Shown in pieces: positions 16,616 to 27,305 of a DNA stretch of 64,000 bases. The DNA lies in assembly GCF_002934455.1 (NCBI RefSeq), contig NZ_PTIR01000004.1, positions 1 through 64,000 of the forward strand, in the 5' to 3' direction. The DNA is from Trinickia symbiotica (GTDB lineage Bacteria; Pseudomonadota; Gammaproteobacteria; Burkholderiales; Burkholderiaceae). The notes beneath the pieces are model-generated. The model did no database searches, was not told the origin of the DNA, and saw only the letters and a program-made list of their open reading frames with translations. Each line of letters opens with the position of its first letter. Position 1 is the first letter of the stretch. The position numbers and the translations under genes were made by a program.

Positions 16616-18109
16616 TTACTGGGGCAGCGGCGGCAGTTTCGACTGCGCGACGTGGGAGAGGAGGTCCTGCACGGACACGTGCATTACATCGGTAAAGGGC
16701 TTCGGGTAGAGGCCCATGAACAGCGTCAGCGCCGCCAGCACGCCGAGCACGAGGAACTCGCGGCCGTTGATATCGGCAAGCGACTTCACGTGATCGTTCG
16801 TGACGGCGCCGAAGTAGACGCGCTTATACATCCAGAGCGTATAGGCCGCGCCGAGAATCAACGTGAACGCCGCGCCGAAAGCGATCCAGAAATTGTGCTG
16901 AACGGCCGCGAGGATGACCATGAACTCGCCGACGAACCCGGAGGTGCCCGGCAAGCCGCAGTTGGCCATCGAGAACAGCATGACGAGCGCCGCGAACTTC
17001 GGCATCACATTGACGACGCCGCCGTAATCGGCGATCTGGCGCGAATGCATACGGTCGTAGAGCACCCCGATGCAAAGGAACATCGCGCCGGAGACGAAGC
17101 CGTGCGAGATCATCTGCACGATCGCCCCTTCCGTGCCGAGCTGGTTGAAGATGAAGAAGCCGAGGGTGACGAAACCCATGTGCGCGATCGACGAATAGGC
17201 GACGAGCTTCTTCATGTCGGCCTGCACCATCGCGACGAAGCCGATGTAGATGACGGCGACGAGCGACAGTGTGATGACGGCGGGCGCGAGCGCGTGACTC
17301 GCATCGGGTGCGATCGGCAGCGAGAAGCGCAGGAAGCCGTACGCGCCGAGCTTCAGCATGATCGCGGCCAGGACGACGGAGCCCCCCGTCGGCGCTTCGA
17401 CGTGCGCATCGGGCAGCCAGGTATGGACCGGCCACATCGGCACCTTCACCGCGAACGCGAGGAAGAACGCGATAAAGAGCAGCACCTGCGGCGTCATCGC
17501 GAGCGGCGCCTTCTGCCAGGCGGCGAGATCGAAGGTACCCGTTTGCACGTACAGGTAAATCAGCGCAACCAGCATCAGCAGCGAGCCGGCGAGCGTATAG
17601 AGGAAGAACTTGAACGCGGCGTAAATCCGGTTCGGACCGCCCCAGATACCGATGATCAGGTACATCGGGATCAGCGTCGCCTCGAAGAACACGTAGAAGA
17701 GCAGTCCGTCGACGGCCGAGAACACGCCGACCATGATCCCGGAGAGGATCAGGAACGCCGCCATGTATTGCGCGACGTTCTCGGTGATCACCTCCCAGCC
17801 CGCGATGACGACGATGACCGTGATCAGCGCCGTCAGCACGACGAACCACATCGAGATGCCGTCGACGCCGAGGTGATACGTGATATGGAAGCGATCGATC
17901 CAGTCCGACTGCTCGACGAACTGCAACGCGGCGCTCGACGAATCGAAGCCGCTGATCAACGGCAGCGTGACGATGAGCCCGAGGACCGAGCCGACGAGTG
18001 CAATCCAGCGCGCAGGCGCGGGGTTCTTGTCGGACCCGACGGCAAGGACGATCAGCCCGAAAACGATCGGCAGCCAGATCGCGACACTGAGAATCGGAAA
18101 CGAGTGCAT
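16616..18109 (-). CDS. nuoM: NADH-quinone oxidoreductase subunit M
   Basis: A 497-residue antiporter-like membrane subunit of complex I. It contains YVFFEATLIPMYLIIGIWGG, with the essential glutamate in the fifth helix region, VKVPMWPVHTWLPDAHVEAP, with lysine and histidine of the proton channel, and KLVAYSSIAHMGFV. ATG 18109 (MHSFPILSVAIWLPIV) gives the usual start, 20 bases after the nuoL stop. Upstream codons in the same frame lie inside nuoL. Confidence 0.97.
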   Translation of the reverse strand: MHSFPILSVAIWLPIVFGLIVLAVGSDKNPAPARWIALVGSVLGLIVTLPLISGFDSSSAALQFVEQSDWIDRFHITYHLGVDGISMWFVVLTALITVIVVIAGWEVITENVAQYMAAFLILSGIMVGVFSAVDGLLFYVFFEATLIPMYLIIGIWGGPNRIYAAFKFFLYTLAGSLLMLVALIYLYVQTGTFDLAAWQKAPLAMTPQVLLFIAFFLAFAVKVPMWPVHTWLPDAHVEAPTGGSVVLAAIMLKLGAYGFLRFSLPIAPDASHALAPAVITLSLVAVIYIGFVAMVQADMKKLVAYSSIAHMGFVTLGFFIFNQLGTEGAIVQMISHGFVSGAMFLCIGVLYDRMHSRQIADYGGVVNVMPKFAALVMLFSMANCGLPGTSGFVGEFMVILAAVQHNFWIAFGAAFTLILGAAYTLWMYKRVYFGAVTNDHVKSLADINGREFLVLGVLAALTLFMGLYPKPFTDVMHVSVQDLLSHVAQSKLPPLPQ

Positions 18110-18129
18110 TGAGTTTTCTCTCCCCGCCT

Positions 18130-20175
18130 TTATTTCCCGCCGAGCGTGACAAACAGGGTAAGGAGCCCCAGCATGCCGATGATCATGGCGAACGCGTAGT
18201 GATAGATGTAGCCGGATTGCAGGAAGCGGATCACGCTCGCGAACCAGCCGATGAAGCGCGCGCTTCCGTTGACGATACCGTCGATGCAAACGACGTCGCC
18301 CTCCTTCCAGAGGCCGCGGCCGATGACCACCGCGCCCCGTGCGAAGACAACTTCGTTGATCTTGTCCATGTAGTACTTGTTGTCGAGCAGCGTGTAGATC
18401 GGCCCGAACGCGCGGCGGATCGTCGCCGGTAGGTCAGGACGCTTGAGGTACAGGAACCACGCCGTCACCACGCCCGCGAGTGCGAGCCACACGGGCAGCC
18501 CCGACACCGAATGCAGGCCCATTGCGAGCCAGCCGTGAAATTCTTCGGCCATCTCGTGCAGCGCCGGGTGGTTATCGGCAATGTAGATGACCTTGTCGAA
18601 CGCGACGCCATGCTGATAGAAGTCCCCGTAGAGCATCGGACCGACGGCGATCGCACCGATGACGATCGACGGGATCGCGAGCAGCACGAGCGGCACCCAC
18701 ACGACCCACGGCGTTTCATGAGGCTCGTGCGAATGATGCGCGTGCTCGTCGTGGCCATGCTCGCCGTGCGCGGACGATTCGGCGCCGTGACCGTTGCCGA
18801 AATCCTGCGGATGACGGAAGCGCTCCTCGCCGTGAAAGACCATGAAGTACATCCGGAACGAGTAGAGGGCCGTCACGAAAACGCTCGCCACCACGGCGAA
18901 GTAGGCGAAGCTCGACCCCGGCAGATTCGAATGGGCGACGGCGTCGATGATCGAATCCTTCGAGTAGAAGCCCGAGAAGAACGGCGTGCCGATCAGCGCG
19001 AGCGAGCCGACCAGCGACGTGATCCACGTGATCGGCATGTACTTGTAGAGGCCGCCCATGTTGCGCATGTCCTGGTCGTGGTGCATGCCGATGATGACGG
19101 AGCCCGCGCCGAGGAACAGCAGCGCCTTGAAGAAGGCGTGCGTCATCAGGTGGAAGACAGCGACCGAGTAGGCCGAGGCGCCGAGCGCGACGGTCATGTA
19201 GCCGAGCTGGGACAGCGTCGAATAGGCGACGACGCGTTTGATGTCGTTCTGCACGACCCCGAGAAAGCCCATGAAGAGCGCCGTGATCGCGCCGATCACC
19301 ATGATGAACGAGAGCGCGGTGTCGGAGAGCTCGAACAGCGGCGACATGCGCGTGACCATGAAGATGCCGGCCGTCACCATCGTCGCCGCGTGAATCAGCG
19401 CGGAGATCGGGGTCGGGCCTTCCATCGAATCGGGCAGCCAGACGTGCAGCGGGAACTGCGCGGACTTACCCATCGCGCCGATGAAGAGGCAGATGCAAGC
19501 TACCGTGATGAGCCCCCAGTCCGTGCCGGGGAACGTCATCGCGGCGAGCTCGTTGCGCTTCGCGAACACTTCGCCGTAGTTCATCGAGCCGGCATAGGCG
19601 AGGATCAGGCCGATGCCGAGCAAAAAGCCGAAGTCGCCGACACGGTTCACGAGGAACGCCTTCAGATTCGCGTAGATCGCGCTTTCACGCGTGAAGTAGA
19701 ACCCGATCAGCAGGTACGACACGAGACCGACCGCTTCCCAGCCGAAGAAGAGCTGCAGGAAGTTGTTGCTCATCACGAGCATCAGCATCGAGAACGTGAA
19801 GAGCGAGATATACGAGAAAAAGCGCTCATAGCCGTCGTCGTCGGCCATGTAGCCGATCGTGTAGATGTGCACCATCAGCGAGACGAACGTCACGACGCAC
19901 ATCATCATCGCGGTCAGCGAATCGACGAGGAAACCGACCTCGAGCTTGAGCGATCCGACGCGCATCCATTCATAGATGGTCGCATTGAAGCTCGCGCCGT
20001 TCATCACGTCGGCGTAGACGATCGCCGAGAGCACGAACGAGATGAACACGCCGAGGATCGTGATCCGGTGGCTCCCTTTGCGTCCCACCACCTTGCCCGC
20101 GAGCCCCGCGATCAGCGAGCCGGCGAGTGGTGCGAGCGGGATGCCCAGCAGCAAATTTTCATTGAGTGTCGTCAT
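18130..20175 (-). CDS. nuoL: NADH-quinone oxidoreductase subunit L
   Basis: A 681-residue subunit, the largest antiporter-like protein of complex I, with the long C-terminal helix that runs along the membrane arm. Visible motifs are FFGWEAVGLVSYLLIGFYF, GKSAQFPLHVWLPDSMEGPTP and KRVVAYSTLSQLGYM. About residues 458-487 form a hydrophilic loop unusually rich in histidine (HGEHGHDEHAHHSHEPHE). The gene starts 16 bases after nuoK. Confidence 0.97.
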   Translation of the reverse strand: MTTLNENLLLGIPLAPLAGSLIAGLAGKVVGRKGSHRITILGVFISFVLSAIVYADVMNGASFNATIYEWMRVGSLKLEVGFLVDSLTAMMMCVVTFVSLMVHIYTIGYMADDDGYERFFSYISLFTFSMLMLVMSNNFLQLFFGWEAVGLVSYLLIGFYFTRESAIYANLKAFLVNRVGDFGFLLGIGLILAYAGSMNYGEVFAKRNELAAMTFPGTDWGLITVACICLFIGAMGKSAQFPLHVWLPDSMEGPTPISALIHAATMVTAGIFMVTRMSPLFELSDTALSFIMVIGAITALFMGFLGVVQNDIKRVVAYSTLSQLGYMTVALGASAYSVAVFHLMTHAFFKALLFLGAGSVIIGMHHDQDMRNMGGLYKYMPITWITSLVGSLALIGTPFFSGFYSKDSIIDAVAHSNLPGSSFAYFAVVASVFVTALYSFRMYFMVFHGEERFRHPQDFGNGHGAESSAHGEHGHDEHAHHSHEPHETPWVVWVPLVLLAIPSIVIGAIAVGPMLYGDFYQHGVAFDKVIYIADNHPALHEMAEEFHGWLAMGLHSVSGLPVWLALAGVVTAWFLYLKRPDLPATIRRAFGPIYTLLDNKYYMDKINEVVFARGAVVIGRGLWKEGDVVCIDGIVNGSARFIGWFASVIRFLQSGYIYHYAFAMIIGMLGLLTLFVTLGGK

Positions 20176-20191
20176 GGCCGCAGTGCCTGAA

Positions 20192-20497
20192 TTAGCCTTT
20201 GAGCTGATCGAGATCCTCGACGTTGATCGTGTCGAGGGTCCGGAAGAGAGTCACCAGAATCGCGAGGCCGATCGCCGCCTCGGCCGCCGCCACGGTCAGC
20301 ACGAAGAACACGAAGATCTGCCCGTGCACGTCGCCGAGGTAATGCGAGAACGCGATGAAGTTCGTGTTCACCGCGAGCAGCATCAGTTCGATCGCCATCA
20401 GGATGATGATGATGTTGCGACGGTTCAGGAAAATGCCGACGATGCTGATCGCAAAGAGGATCGCACCGAGCACGAGGTAGTGAGCCAGGGTCAACAT
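20192..20497 (-). CDS. nuoK: NADH-quinone oxidoreductase subunit K
   Basis: A 101-residue protein with three membrane helices, the normal length for NuoK. The conserved glutamates of the proton path lie in [18 protein letters not shown] and [15 protein letters not shown]. The ATG at 20497 is preceded by GGAGGAGATAAAC, a strong ribosome binding site, and is preferred over an in-frame codon seven residues upstream. It starts 17 bases after the nuoJ stop. Confidence 0.96.
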   Translation of the reverse strand: MLTLAHYLVLGAILFAISIVGIFLNRRNIIIILMAIELMLLAVNTNFIAFSHYLGDVHGQIFVFFVLTVAAAEAAIGLAILVTLFRTLDTINVEDLDQLKG

Positions 20498-20514
20498 GTT
20501 TATCTCCTCGATGC

Positions 20515-21210
20515 TCAACCGTTGTTGCCGACGGCGCCCGCGCCGACGTTCGCGCCCGTCTCGCCCTGCGCGTCCGGGCCCTTGCCCGTCTCGAGCACCG
20601 CCGTTTCCGCCGGCATCTTCACGATCCGCACGCGATCTTTCGCGCGCACCTTGACCTGCTCCGAGACACGCTGGCGCTTGCTGTCCTTGCCCTTGCGCGC
20701 CGTCAATGCGATCGCGGCGATGATCGCCACGAGCAGCACGAGGCCCGCGACTTCGAACGCGAACACGTAGTCGGTGTAGATCGCCTTGCCGATCAGGAAC
20801 GTGTTCGGGAGCGCGGCGGCCGCTCCGCCGCCCGTCGTCGCGTCGTGCACGGGCGTCGTCGTCGCGCCGTAGCCGTGCCAGAGAATCAGCGCCGTCTCGA
20901 CGACGATGATCGCGCCGACGATGCTCGCCATCGGCACGAAACGCCTGAAGTCGCGCCGCAGCACGTCGAGATTGATGTCGAGCATCATCACGACGAACAG
21001 GAACAGCACCATCACCGCGCCGACATAGAGCAGCACGAGCAGGATCGCGAGAAACTCGGCCTCGAGCAGCATCCAGATGGCGGCCGCGTTGAAGAACGCG
21101 AGCACGAGAAAGAGCGCGGACCCGACAGGGTTGCGCGACGTGATCACCTTCAGCCCTGACACCGTCAGGAGCAGCGCGAAGATGTAGAACAGTACGGTCG
21201 TGAATTCCAT
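20515..21210 (-). CDS. nuoJ: NADH-quinone oxidoreductase subunit J (extended C-terminus)
   Basis: A 231-residue subunit with five membrane helices in the first 170 residues; the conserved block [20 protein letters not shown] contains the pi-bulge helix region. Compared with E. coli NuoJ (about 184 residues) it has an extra tail of about 50 residues. The tail is first basic ([20 protein letters not shown]) and then glycine/alanine-rich. ATG 21210 ([12 protein letters not shown]) is chosen over the in-frame GTG two codons upstream. Confidence 0.95.
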   Translation of the reverse strand: MEFTTVLFYIFALLLTVSGLKVITSRNPVGSALFLVLAFFNAAAIWMLLEAEFLAILLVLLYVGAVMVLFLFVVMMLDINLDVLRRDFRRFVPMASIVGAIIVVETALILWHGYGATTTPVHDATTGGGAAAALPNTFLIGKAIYTDYVFAFEVAGLVLLVAIIAAIALTARKGKDSKRQRVSEQVKVRAKDRVRIVKMPAETAVLETGKGPDAQGETGANVGAGAVGNNG

Positions 21211-21336
21211 GGTCACCGTTTCATCGTTAGCCCATCTTGAGGCTCAAGCGGTCGCCGGCACACAAGCCGGCCCTGCCGCGACGGCCTTACGCCGCCGCGC
21301 CAACCGCTCACTACTGACTACGTTGGTCAATCCTTG

Positions 21337-21825
21337 TCACCGATACGGGGCGTCGGCGGCTTTCGACGCGGCGATCTCGGCTTCATAGCGATCGCCGACC
21401 GCGAGCAGCATGTCCTTCGTGAAGTAAAGGTCGCCGCGCTTCTCGCCGTGGTACTCGAGGATGTGCGTCTCGACGATCGAATCGACGGGGCAGCTCTCCT
21501 CGCAGAAACCGCAGAAGATGCACTTGGTCAGATCGATGTCGTAACGCGTCGTGCGGCGCGTGTTGTCGGCGCGCGTTTCCGACTCGATCGTGATCGCGAG
21601 CGCCGGACAGATCGCTTCGCAGAGCTTGCAGGCGATGCACCGCTCTTCGCCGTTTTCGTAGCGGCGCAGCGCATGCAACCCGCGAAAGCGCGGCGAGATC
21701 GGCGTCTTTTCCTCGGGGAACTGCACCGTGAACTTGCGCTTGAATGCGTAACGGCCCGTCAGCGCCAGCCCCTTGATGAGCTCGGTCAGGAAAAACGTCT
21801 TGAAGAAGTTTTGAATTGCGGTCAT
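21337..21825 (-). CDS. nuoI: NADH-quinone oxidoreductase subunit I (two 4Fe-4S clusters)
   Basis: A 162-residue ferredoxin-like subunit that carries clusters N6a and N6b in the peripheral arm. Both CxxCxxCxxxCP motifs are complete: [13 protein letters not shown] and [14 protein letters not shown]. An N-terminal amphipathic helix ([18 protein letters not shown]) docks it at the membrane. It starts 13 bases after nuoH. A 126-base spacer with a small hairpin (21254-21271) separates it from nuoJ. Confidence 0.97.
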   Translation of the reverse strand: MTAIQNFFKTFFLTELIKGLALTGRYAFKRKFTVQFPEEKTPISPRFRGLHALRRYENGEERCIACKLCEAICPALAITIESETRADNTRRTTRYDIDLTKCIFCGFCEESCPVDSIVETHILEYHGEKRGDLYFTKDMLLAVGDRYEAEIAASKAADAPYR

Positions 21826-21838
21826 TTCGTTCCGCCCT

Positions 21839-22903
21839 TTATTTCCAGATGTTCAGCGGCGACATGATCCAGAACCCGATCACCACCACCCAGAGGATCG
21901 TCACGGGCAGGAACACCTTCCAGCCGAGACGCATGATCTGGTCATAGCGATAGCGCGGGAACGTCGCACGCGCCCAGATGAACACCGACAGCAGCGCGAA
22001 CACCTTCAGGACGAGCCAGAAGATGCCCGGGATGAACGAGAGGAAGCCGAACGGCGCGCTCCAGCCCCCGAGGAACAACGTTGCCGCGAGCGCCGAGATC
22101 ACGATCATGTTGATGTACTCGGCAAGGAAGAAGAGCGCGAACGCCATCCCCGAGTAATCGATCATGTGACCGGCGACGATCTCCGACTCCCCTTCCACGA
22201 CGTCGAACGGGTGGCGGTTCGTTTCGGCGATGCCCGAAATGAAATAGACGACGAAAACGGGCAGAAGCGGCAGCCAGTTCCACGAAAGGAACGTGATACC
22301 GTGGCTCGCAAAAAAGCCGTGCTCCTGCGAGCCGACGATGTCGGACAGGTTGAGGCTCCCCGAGGTCATCAGCACGACGACGAGCGCGAAACCCATCGAG
22401 ACCTCGTACGAGACCATCTGCGCGGCGGCGCGCATCGCGCCGAGGAACGCGTACTTCGAGTTCGACGCCCAGCCCGCGAGGATCACGCCGTAGACTCCGA
22501 CCGACGAAATCGCGATGACATAGAGCAGACCCGCGTTGATGTTGCCGAGCACCGCGCCGGCCTGGAACGGAATGACCGCCCAGACGGCGAACGCCGGCAC
22601 GACGACCATGATCGGCGCGATCAGATAGAGCCAGCGCGCCGCGGCCGTCGGCTGAATGACTTCCTTCAAGAGCAGCTTCAGCACGTCGGCGATCGGCTGC
22701 AGCAGACCCGCGGGGCCGACACGGTTCGGCCCGAGACGCACGTGCATCCAACCGATCAGCTTGCGCTCCCAGAGAATCAGGTACGCCACGCAAAGCAGGA
22801 TGACGACGGACACCACGACGATGCGAACGAGCGCCCAAATCGTGGGCCACGCCGCGCCGAGCGCCTGGCTGCCGCCCGCATTGATCGTATCGAACAAGCT
22901 CAT
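21839..22903 (-). CDS. nuoH: NADH-quinone oxidoreductase subunit H
   Basis: A 354-residue membrane subunit that helps form the quinone-binding chamber of complex I. Blocks typical of NuoH are [39 protein letters not shown] (the acidic loop facing quinone) and [20 protein letters not shown]. About eight membrane helices are visible. The ATG follows the nuoG stop with no gap (TAA directly before ATG), which suggests translational coupling. Confidence 0.97.
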   Translation of the reverse strand: MSLFDTINAGGSQALGAAWPTIWALVRIVVVSVVILLCVAYLILWERKLIGWMHVRLGPNRVGPAGLLQPIADVLKLLLKEVIQPTAAARWLYLIAPIMVVVPAFAVWAVIPFQAGAVLGNINAGLLYVIAISSVGVYGVILAGWASNSKYAFLGAMRAAAQMVSYEVSMGFALVVVLMTSGSLNLSDIVGSQEHGFFASHGITFLSWNWLPLLPVFVVYFISGIAETNRHPFDVVEGESEIVAGHMIDYSGMAFALFFLAEYINMIVISALAATLFLGGWSAPFGFLSFIPGIFWLVLKVFALLSVFIWARATFPRYRYDQIMRLGWKVFLPVTILWVVVIGFWIMSPLNIWK

Positions 22904-25240
22904 TTAAGCCTTCTCCACCAGCAGTTCACCGAACAGGCCGCCGAGCGCCGCCGCCGCGGGCGTGGCCGCGGGCACGCGAACGACCGTCTCCGCCAGATCC
23001 GCATCGCGGACCGCGCTCGAGATGACCGCACGGTCGCCCTGGCGCACGCGCACCGGGTCGCCCTCTTTCAAGCCGAGCTTATCGAACAGTCCCGCCGGCA
23101 AGCCGATCGTGTGCGCCGCGCGCGCCGCGGCCGTCAGATGCAGCGACGGCGCCCGACGCACGAGCGGATCGGCGTGATAGATCGGCACATCGGCGACGCG
23201 CTCGAAGCCGGCCGGCTGCGCGAGCGTGCCGTTCGCCGCCGGCGCGGCGGCTGCGCGGTTCGACAGCTTGGCGCGGATCGCGCCGTCGCCGTCGGCGATG
23301 GCCGCACGGCGGACTTCGTCAACGGTGTCGTAATCGAAACCGGCAAGGCCGAGCACATTGCCGAGCACGCGCAGCACTTTCCATGCGGGGCGCGTTTCGC
23401 CGAGCGGCCGCACGACGCCGCTGAATCCCTGCAACGTGCCCTCCGCATTGACGAACGAGCCGGCCGTTTCGGAGAACGGCGCGATCGGCAGCAGCACGTC
23501 GGCATATTCGGTGCCGGTCTTGAAAGCCGTCAGCATGACGACCGACTCCGCCTGACCGAGCGCCGCGAGCGCCTGCGCCGGGTTGGCCGTGTCGAACTCG
23601 GGCTCGACGTTGAGGAGCACGTAGCCCTTGCGCGGCTTTTCGAACGCCTCGCGTGCATTGAGGCCGCCGGCGTCGGGCAATGCGCCGACGACATGCGCGC
23701 CGACCGTGTTGGCCGCTTCGGTCAGGAAGCCGAGCGTGGCGCCCGTGTTGTCGGCGATCCATTGCGCAAGCGCATGGATACGCGAGAAATCGGGATGCTG
23801 GACAACGCTGTTGCCGAGCAGGACGACGCGGCGCTCGCCCGTCGTCAGCGCGGCCGCCACGTCTTGCGCCGCGGCCGACGCCTCGACGCCGCCGAACCCT
23901 TCGGGCAGCGCCACGCCGCGCGCCTGCGAGACGGCGCCGGCCACACCGGCGAGCGCGGCCAGCCACTGCGACGGCGCGGCGACGATCGTCTTCGCGCTCG
24001 GAATCAGCGAGTGGTCGCCGGTCGCATGCAGCAAATGCAGCTTGGCGCCCGTCTTCGCGGCCTGCCGCAGACGGGCGGCCGGCAGCGGATGATCGCGGCG
24101 CAGGAAGGAGCCGACGACGAACGCGGCGTCGAGCGTCGAAAGCTCGGCGAGCGGCACGCCGAGCCACGGTGCGCCCGTGGGCACGGCGGAGAAATCGGAT
24201 TGGCGCAGGCGGAAGTCGACGTTCGGCGTGCCGATCGCCTTGGCGAGCGCCTTCAGGAGGAACAGTTCTTCGACGCTGCTGTGCGGGCTGCCCAGCATCG
24301 CGAGCGCATTCGCGCCGTGCTCGTCCTTGATACCCTTGAGCGACTTCGCCGCGTACTCGAGCGCCGTCTGCCAGTCGGTTTCGAGCCACTGGCCGCCTTG
24401 CTTGATCATCGGCTGCGTCAGGCGCTCTTCGCTATTGAGCCCCTCGTACGAGAACCGGTCCTTGTCCGAGATCCAGCATTCGTTGATGGCCTCGTTCTCG
24501 AGCGGCAGCACGCGCATGACGCGGTTGTTCTTGACCTGGACGACGAGGTTGGCGCCGACGGAATCGTGCGGGCTCACCGACTTGCGCCGCGACAGCTCCC
24601 ACGTGCGTGCGCTGTAGCGGAAAGGCTTGCTCGTCAGCGCGCCGACGGGGCACAGATCGATCATGTTGCCGGACAGCTCCGAGTCGACGGTCTTGCCGAC
24701 GAACGTCGTGATTTCGGAGTTCTCGCCACGGCCCAGCATGCCGAGCTCCATGACGCCTGCGACTTCCTGTCCGAAGCGCACGCAGCGCGTGCAGTGGATG
24801 CAGCGTGTCATCTCTTCCATCGAGATGAGCGGGCCGACGTTCTTGTGAAAAACGACGCGCTTCTCCTCGCTGTAGCGCGAGGCGGACTTGCCGTAGCCGA
24901 CGGCGAGGTCCTGCAGCTGGCATTCGCCGCCCTGGTCGCAGATCGGGCAATCGAGCGGGTGATTGATGAGCAGAAATTCCATCACCGACTGCTGCGCCTT
25001 GACCGCCTTCTCGGACGTCGTGCGCACGACCATGCCGGCCGAGACGGGCGTCGCGCAGGCCGGCACGGCCTTCGGCATCTTCTCGACTTCGACGAGACAC
25101 ATCCGGCAGTTGGCCGCGATCGAAAGCTTCTTGTGGTAGCAGAAGTGAGGGATGTACGTATCGACCTTATGGGCAGCCTGGATCACCATGCTCCCTTCGG
25201 GCACCTCGACCTTCTTCCCGTCTATTTCAAGTTCAACCAT
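22904..25240 (-). CDS. nuoG: NADH-quinone oxidoreductase subunit G
   Basis: A 778-residue iron-sulfur subunit of the peripheral arm. The N-terminal 2Fe-2S ferredoxin domain has cysteines in [17 protein letters not shown] and PACATPV. The His-ligated cluster N5 motif is in [18 protein letters not shown], and the next 4Fe-4S set is [18 protein letters not shown] molybdopterin-oxidoreductase-like domain without cofactor residues follows to the C-terminus. A long 148-base spacer with a hairpin separates it from nuoF. Confidence 0.97.
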   Translation of the reverse strand: MVELEIDGKKVEVPEGSMVIQAAHKVDTYIPHFCYHKKLSIAANCRMCLVEVEKMPKAVPACATPVSAGMVVRTTSEKAVKAQQSVMEFLLINHPLDCPICDQGGECQLQDLAVGYGKSASRYSEEKRVVFHKNVGPLISMEEMTRCIHCTRCVRFGQEVAGVMELGMLGRGENSEITTFVGKTVDSELSGNMIDLCPVGALTSKPFRYSARTWELSRRKSVSPHDSVGANLVVQVKNNRVMRVLPLENEAINECWISDKDRFSYEGLNSEERLTQPMIKQGGQWLETDWQTALEYAAKSLKGIKDEHGANALAMLGSPHSSVEELFLLKALAKAIGTPNVDFRLRQSDFSAVPTGAPWLGVPLAELSTLDAAFVVGSFLRRDHPLPAARLRQAAKTGAKLHLLHATGDHSLIPSAKTIVAAPSQWLAALAGVAGAVSQARGVALPEGFGGVEASAAAQDVAAALTTGERRVVLLGNSVVQHPDFSRIHALAQWIADNTGATLGFLTEAANTVGAHVVGALPDAGGLNAREAFEKPRKGYVLLNVEPEFDTANPAQALAALGQAESVVMLTAFKTGTEYADVLLPIAPFSETAGSFVNAEGTLQGFSGVVRPLGETRPAWKVLRVLGNVLGLAGFDYDTVDEVRRAAIADGDGAIRAKLSNRAAAAPAANGTLAQPAGFERVADVPIYHADPLVRRAPSLHLTAAARAAHTIGLPAGLFDKLGLKEGDPVRVRQGDRAVISSAVRDADLAETVVRVPAATPAAAALGGLFGELLVEKA

Positions 25241-25388
25241 GATGGTGGATGGTCCTTAACCTATTTACCGCTCGTTCGCTCGCGTCGCGCGCGCCGCGCG
25301 AAGTCGGCGAGCGTGAGCCGATGCGATCAATTGCTTGCCGCCGGCACCGCGCAACCCGGGGCTTTCGCCTTTTGCCCCGAGGCCGCCG

Positions 25389-26717
25389 TTACGCGACCAC
25401 CGCCTCGACCGTCTGGGGCGTCCCCGCATGCCCGCCGACGAGGCAACGCTTGTGCTCGACGTGATAGGCGAACTCGTCCCAGTAGTGCTTGAGCATGCCA
25501 CGCACGGGCATCGCCGCCGCATCGCCGAGCGCGCAGATCGTGCGGCCCATGATGTTGTCGGCCACCGAGTTCAGCAGGTCGAGGTCTTCCTTGCGGCCCT
25601 GACCGTGCTCGATCCGATTGACGACGCGCCAGAGCCAGCCCGTGCCTTCGCGGCAAGGCGTGCACTGGCCGCACGACTCTTCGAAATAAAAGTACGACAG
25701 GCGCAGGAGCGAGCGCACCATGCAGCGCGTCTCGTCCATGACGATGACGGCACCCGAACCGAGCATCGACCCGACCTTGGCGATCGAATCGTAGTCCATG
25801 TCGGTTTGCATCATGATGTCACCGGGCACGACCGGCGCCGACGAGCCGCCCGGAATGACGGCCTTCAGCTTCTTTCCGCCGCGCACGCCGCCCGCCAGCT
25901 CCATCAGCGTCGAGAACGGGGTGCCGAGCGGCACTTCATAGTTGCCCGGCCGCTCGACGTCGCCCGAGACCGAGAAGATCTTCGTGCCGCCGTTGTTCGG
26001 CTTGCCGAGCTCGAGATACTTCTGGGGTCCAATGTCGAGAATGAACGGCACCGCGGCGAACGTCTCGGTATTGTTGATCGTCGTCGGCTTGCCGTAGACG
26101 CCGAAGCTCGCCGGAAACGGCGGCTTGAAGCGCGGCTGTCCCTTCTTGCCTTCGAGCGATTCGAGCAGCGCCGTCTCCTCGCCGCAGATATAGGCGCCGT
26201 AGCCGTGATGGGCATGGAGCTGGAACGAAAAGCCCGAGCCGAGGATGTTCTCGCCAAGGAACCCGGCGCGGCGCGCCTCTTCGAGCGCCTCCTCGAAACG
26301 CTTGTAGACGTCCCAGATCTCGCCGTGAATGTAGTTGTAGCCGACCGTGATCCCCATCGCATAGGCGCCGATCGCCATGCCCTCGATCAGCGAGTGCGGG
26401 TTCCAGCGTAGGATGTCGCGATCCTTGAACGTGCCAGGCTCGCCTTCGTCCGAATTGCAGACGAGATACTTCTGCCCCGGAAACTGGCGCGGCATGAAGC
26501 TCCACTTGAGACCGGTCGGGAAGCCCGCGCCGCCTCGTCCGCGCAAGCCCGACGCCTTGACGTCGGCAATCACCTGCTCGGGGGGAATCTTCTCTTCGAG
26601 AATGCGGCGCAGTTGCTTGTAGCCGCCGCGCGCGACGTAATCCTCGAGATGCCAGTTCTCGCCGGTGAGGCCCGCGAGAATCAGCGGTTTGATGTGACGA
26701 TCGTGCAAAGACGTCAT
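25389..26717 (-). CDS. nuoF: NADH-quinone oxidoreductase subunit F (NADH/FMN-binding)
   Basis: A 442-residue subunit that binds NADH, FMN and 4Fe-4S cluster N3. It contains [16 protein letters not shown] (FMN and NADH site), [17 protein letters not shown], and the cluster ligands CGQCTPC with a fourth cysteine in [13 protein letters not shown] 26717 overlaps the nuoE stop by 4 bases (ATGA), so the flavoprotein subunits are translationally coupled. Confidence 0.97.
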   Translation of the reverse strand: MTSLHDRHIKPLILAGLTGENWHLEDYVARGGYKQLRRILEEKIPPEQVIADVKASGLRGRGGAGFPTGLKWSFMPRQFPGQKYLVCNSDEGEPGTFKDRDILRWNPHSLIEGMAIGAYAMGITVGYNYIHGEIWDVYKRFEEALEEARRAGFLGENILGSGFSFQLHAHHGYGAYICGEETALLESLEGKKGQPRFKPPFPASFGVYGKPTTINNTETFAAVPFILDIGPQKYLELGKPNNGGTKIFSVSGDVERPGNYEVPLGTPFSTLMELAGGVRGGKKLKAVIPGGSSAPVVPGDIMMQTDMDYDSIAKVGSMLGSGAVIVMDETRCMVRSLLRLSYFYFEESCGQCTPCREGTGWLWRVVNRIEHGQGRKEDLDLLNSVADNIMGRTICALGDAAAMPVRGMLKHYWDEFAYHVEHKRCLVGGHAGTPQTVEAVVA

Positions 26718-27199
26718 TTCGAAAGCTCCTCGAGCAGCTGCTCGATCTTGTCTCGACTCATGAAGCTGCACATGCGCGTGTTGTTCACGAGCAGCACCGG
26801 CGCGTCGCCGCACGAGCCGAAGCATTCGCCTTCCGTCAGCGTGAACTTGCCGTCGGGCGTCGTCTCGCCGAAGTCGATGCCGAGCTTGTGCTTCAGATAG
26901 TCGGCCGCGCTTTCGGCGCCGCCGTGGGGGCCGAGCTGGCACGGAAGATTCGTGCAGAGGGTGATCTTGAACTTGCCGACGGGCTCCGTCTCGTACATCG
27001 TGTAGAACGTCGCAACCTCTTGCACGGCGACAGCCGGCATGCCGAGGTAGTCGGCGACGTACTGCATGAGCTCGGGCGAGAGCCAGCCATGCTCTTCCTG
27101 GGCGACGGCCAACGCCGACATGACGGCGGACTGCTTCTGATCCGCGGGGTACTTCGCGACCGCGCGATCGATTTCTTTCAGGCCTTCAGCTGAGATCAT
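26714..27199 (-). CDS. nuoE: NADH-quinone oxidoreductase subunit E (2Fe-2S)
   Basis: A 161-residue thioredoxin-fold 2Fe-2S subunit. The cluster ligands are in CTNLPC (Cx4C) and [10 protein letters not shown] (Cx3C), the normal pattern for cluster N1a. It pairs with NuoF at the tip of the peripheral arm. Its stop overlaps the nuoF start. The 106-base spacer before it (27200-27305) holds a 7-base hairpin. Confidence 0.97.
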   Translation of the reverse strand: MISAEGLKEIDRAVAKYPADQKQSAVMSALAVAQEEHGWLSPELMQYVADYLGMPAVAVQEVATFYTMYETEPVGKFKITLCTNLPCQLGPHGGAESAADYLKHKLGIDFGETTPDGKFTLTEGECFGSCGDAPVLLVNNTRMCSFMSRDKIEQLLEELSK

Positions 27200-27305
27200 T
27201 TTCTGAACACGACTCTTTCAAAACCTACCGAACGAAAACCTGCCGCCGATTGCGCGGCAGACCCAGCGCTCTTGCATTCCTTGCCTTTCGCGCGGCGCCT
27301 GCGTT

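Noticed and set aside
22166-25492. Very long open frame (over 1100 codons) on the plus strand across nuoH and nuoG
   Set aside because: It is antisense to well-recognised complex I genes, its translation is rich in Arg, Asp, Glu and His with no family features, and such frames are common in high-GC codon-biased DNA.
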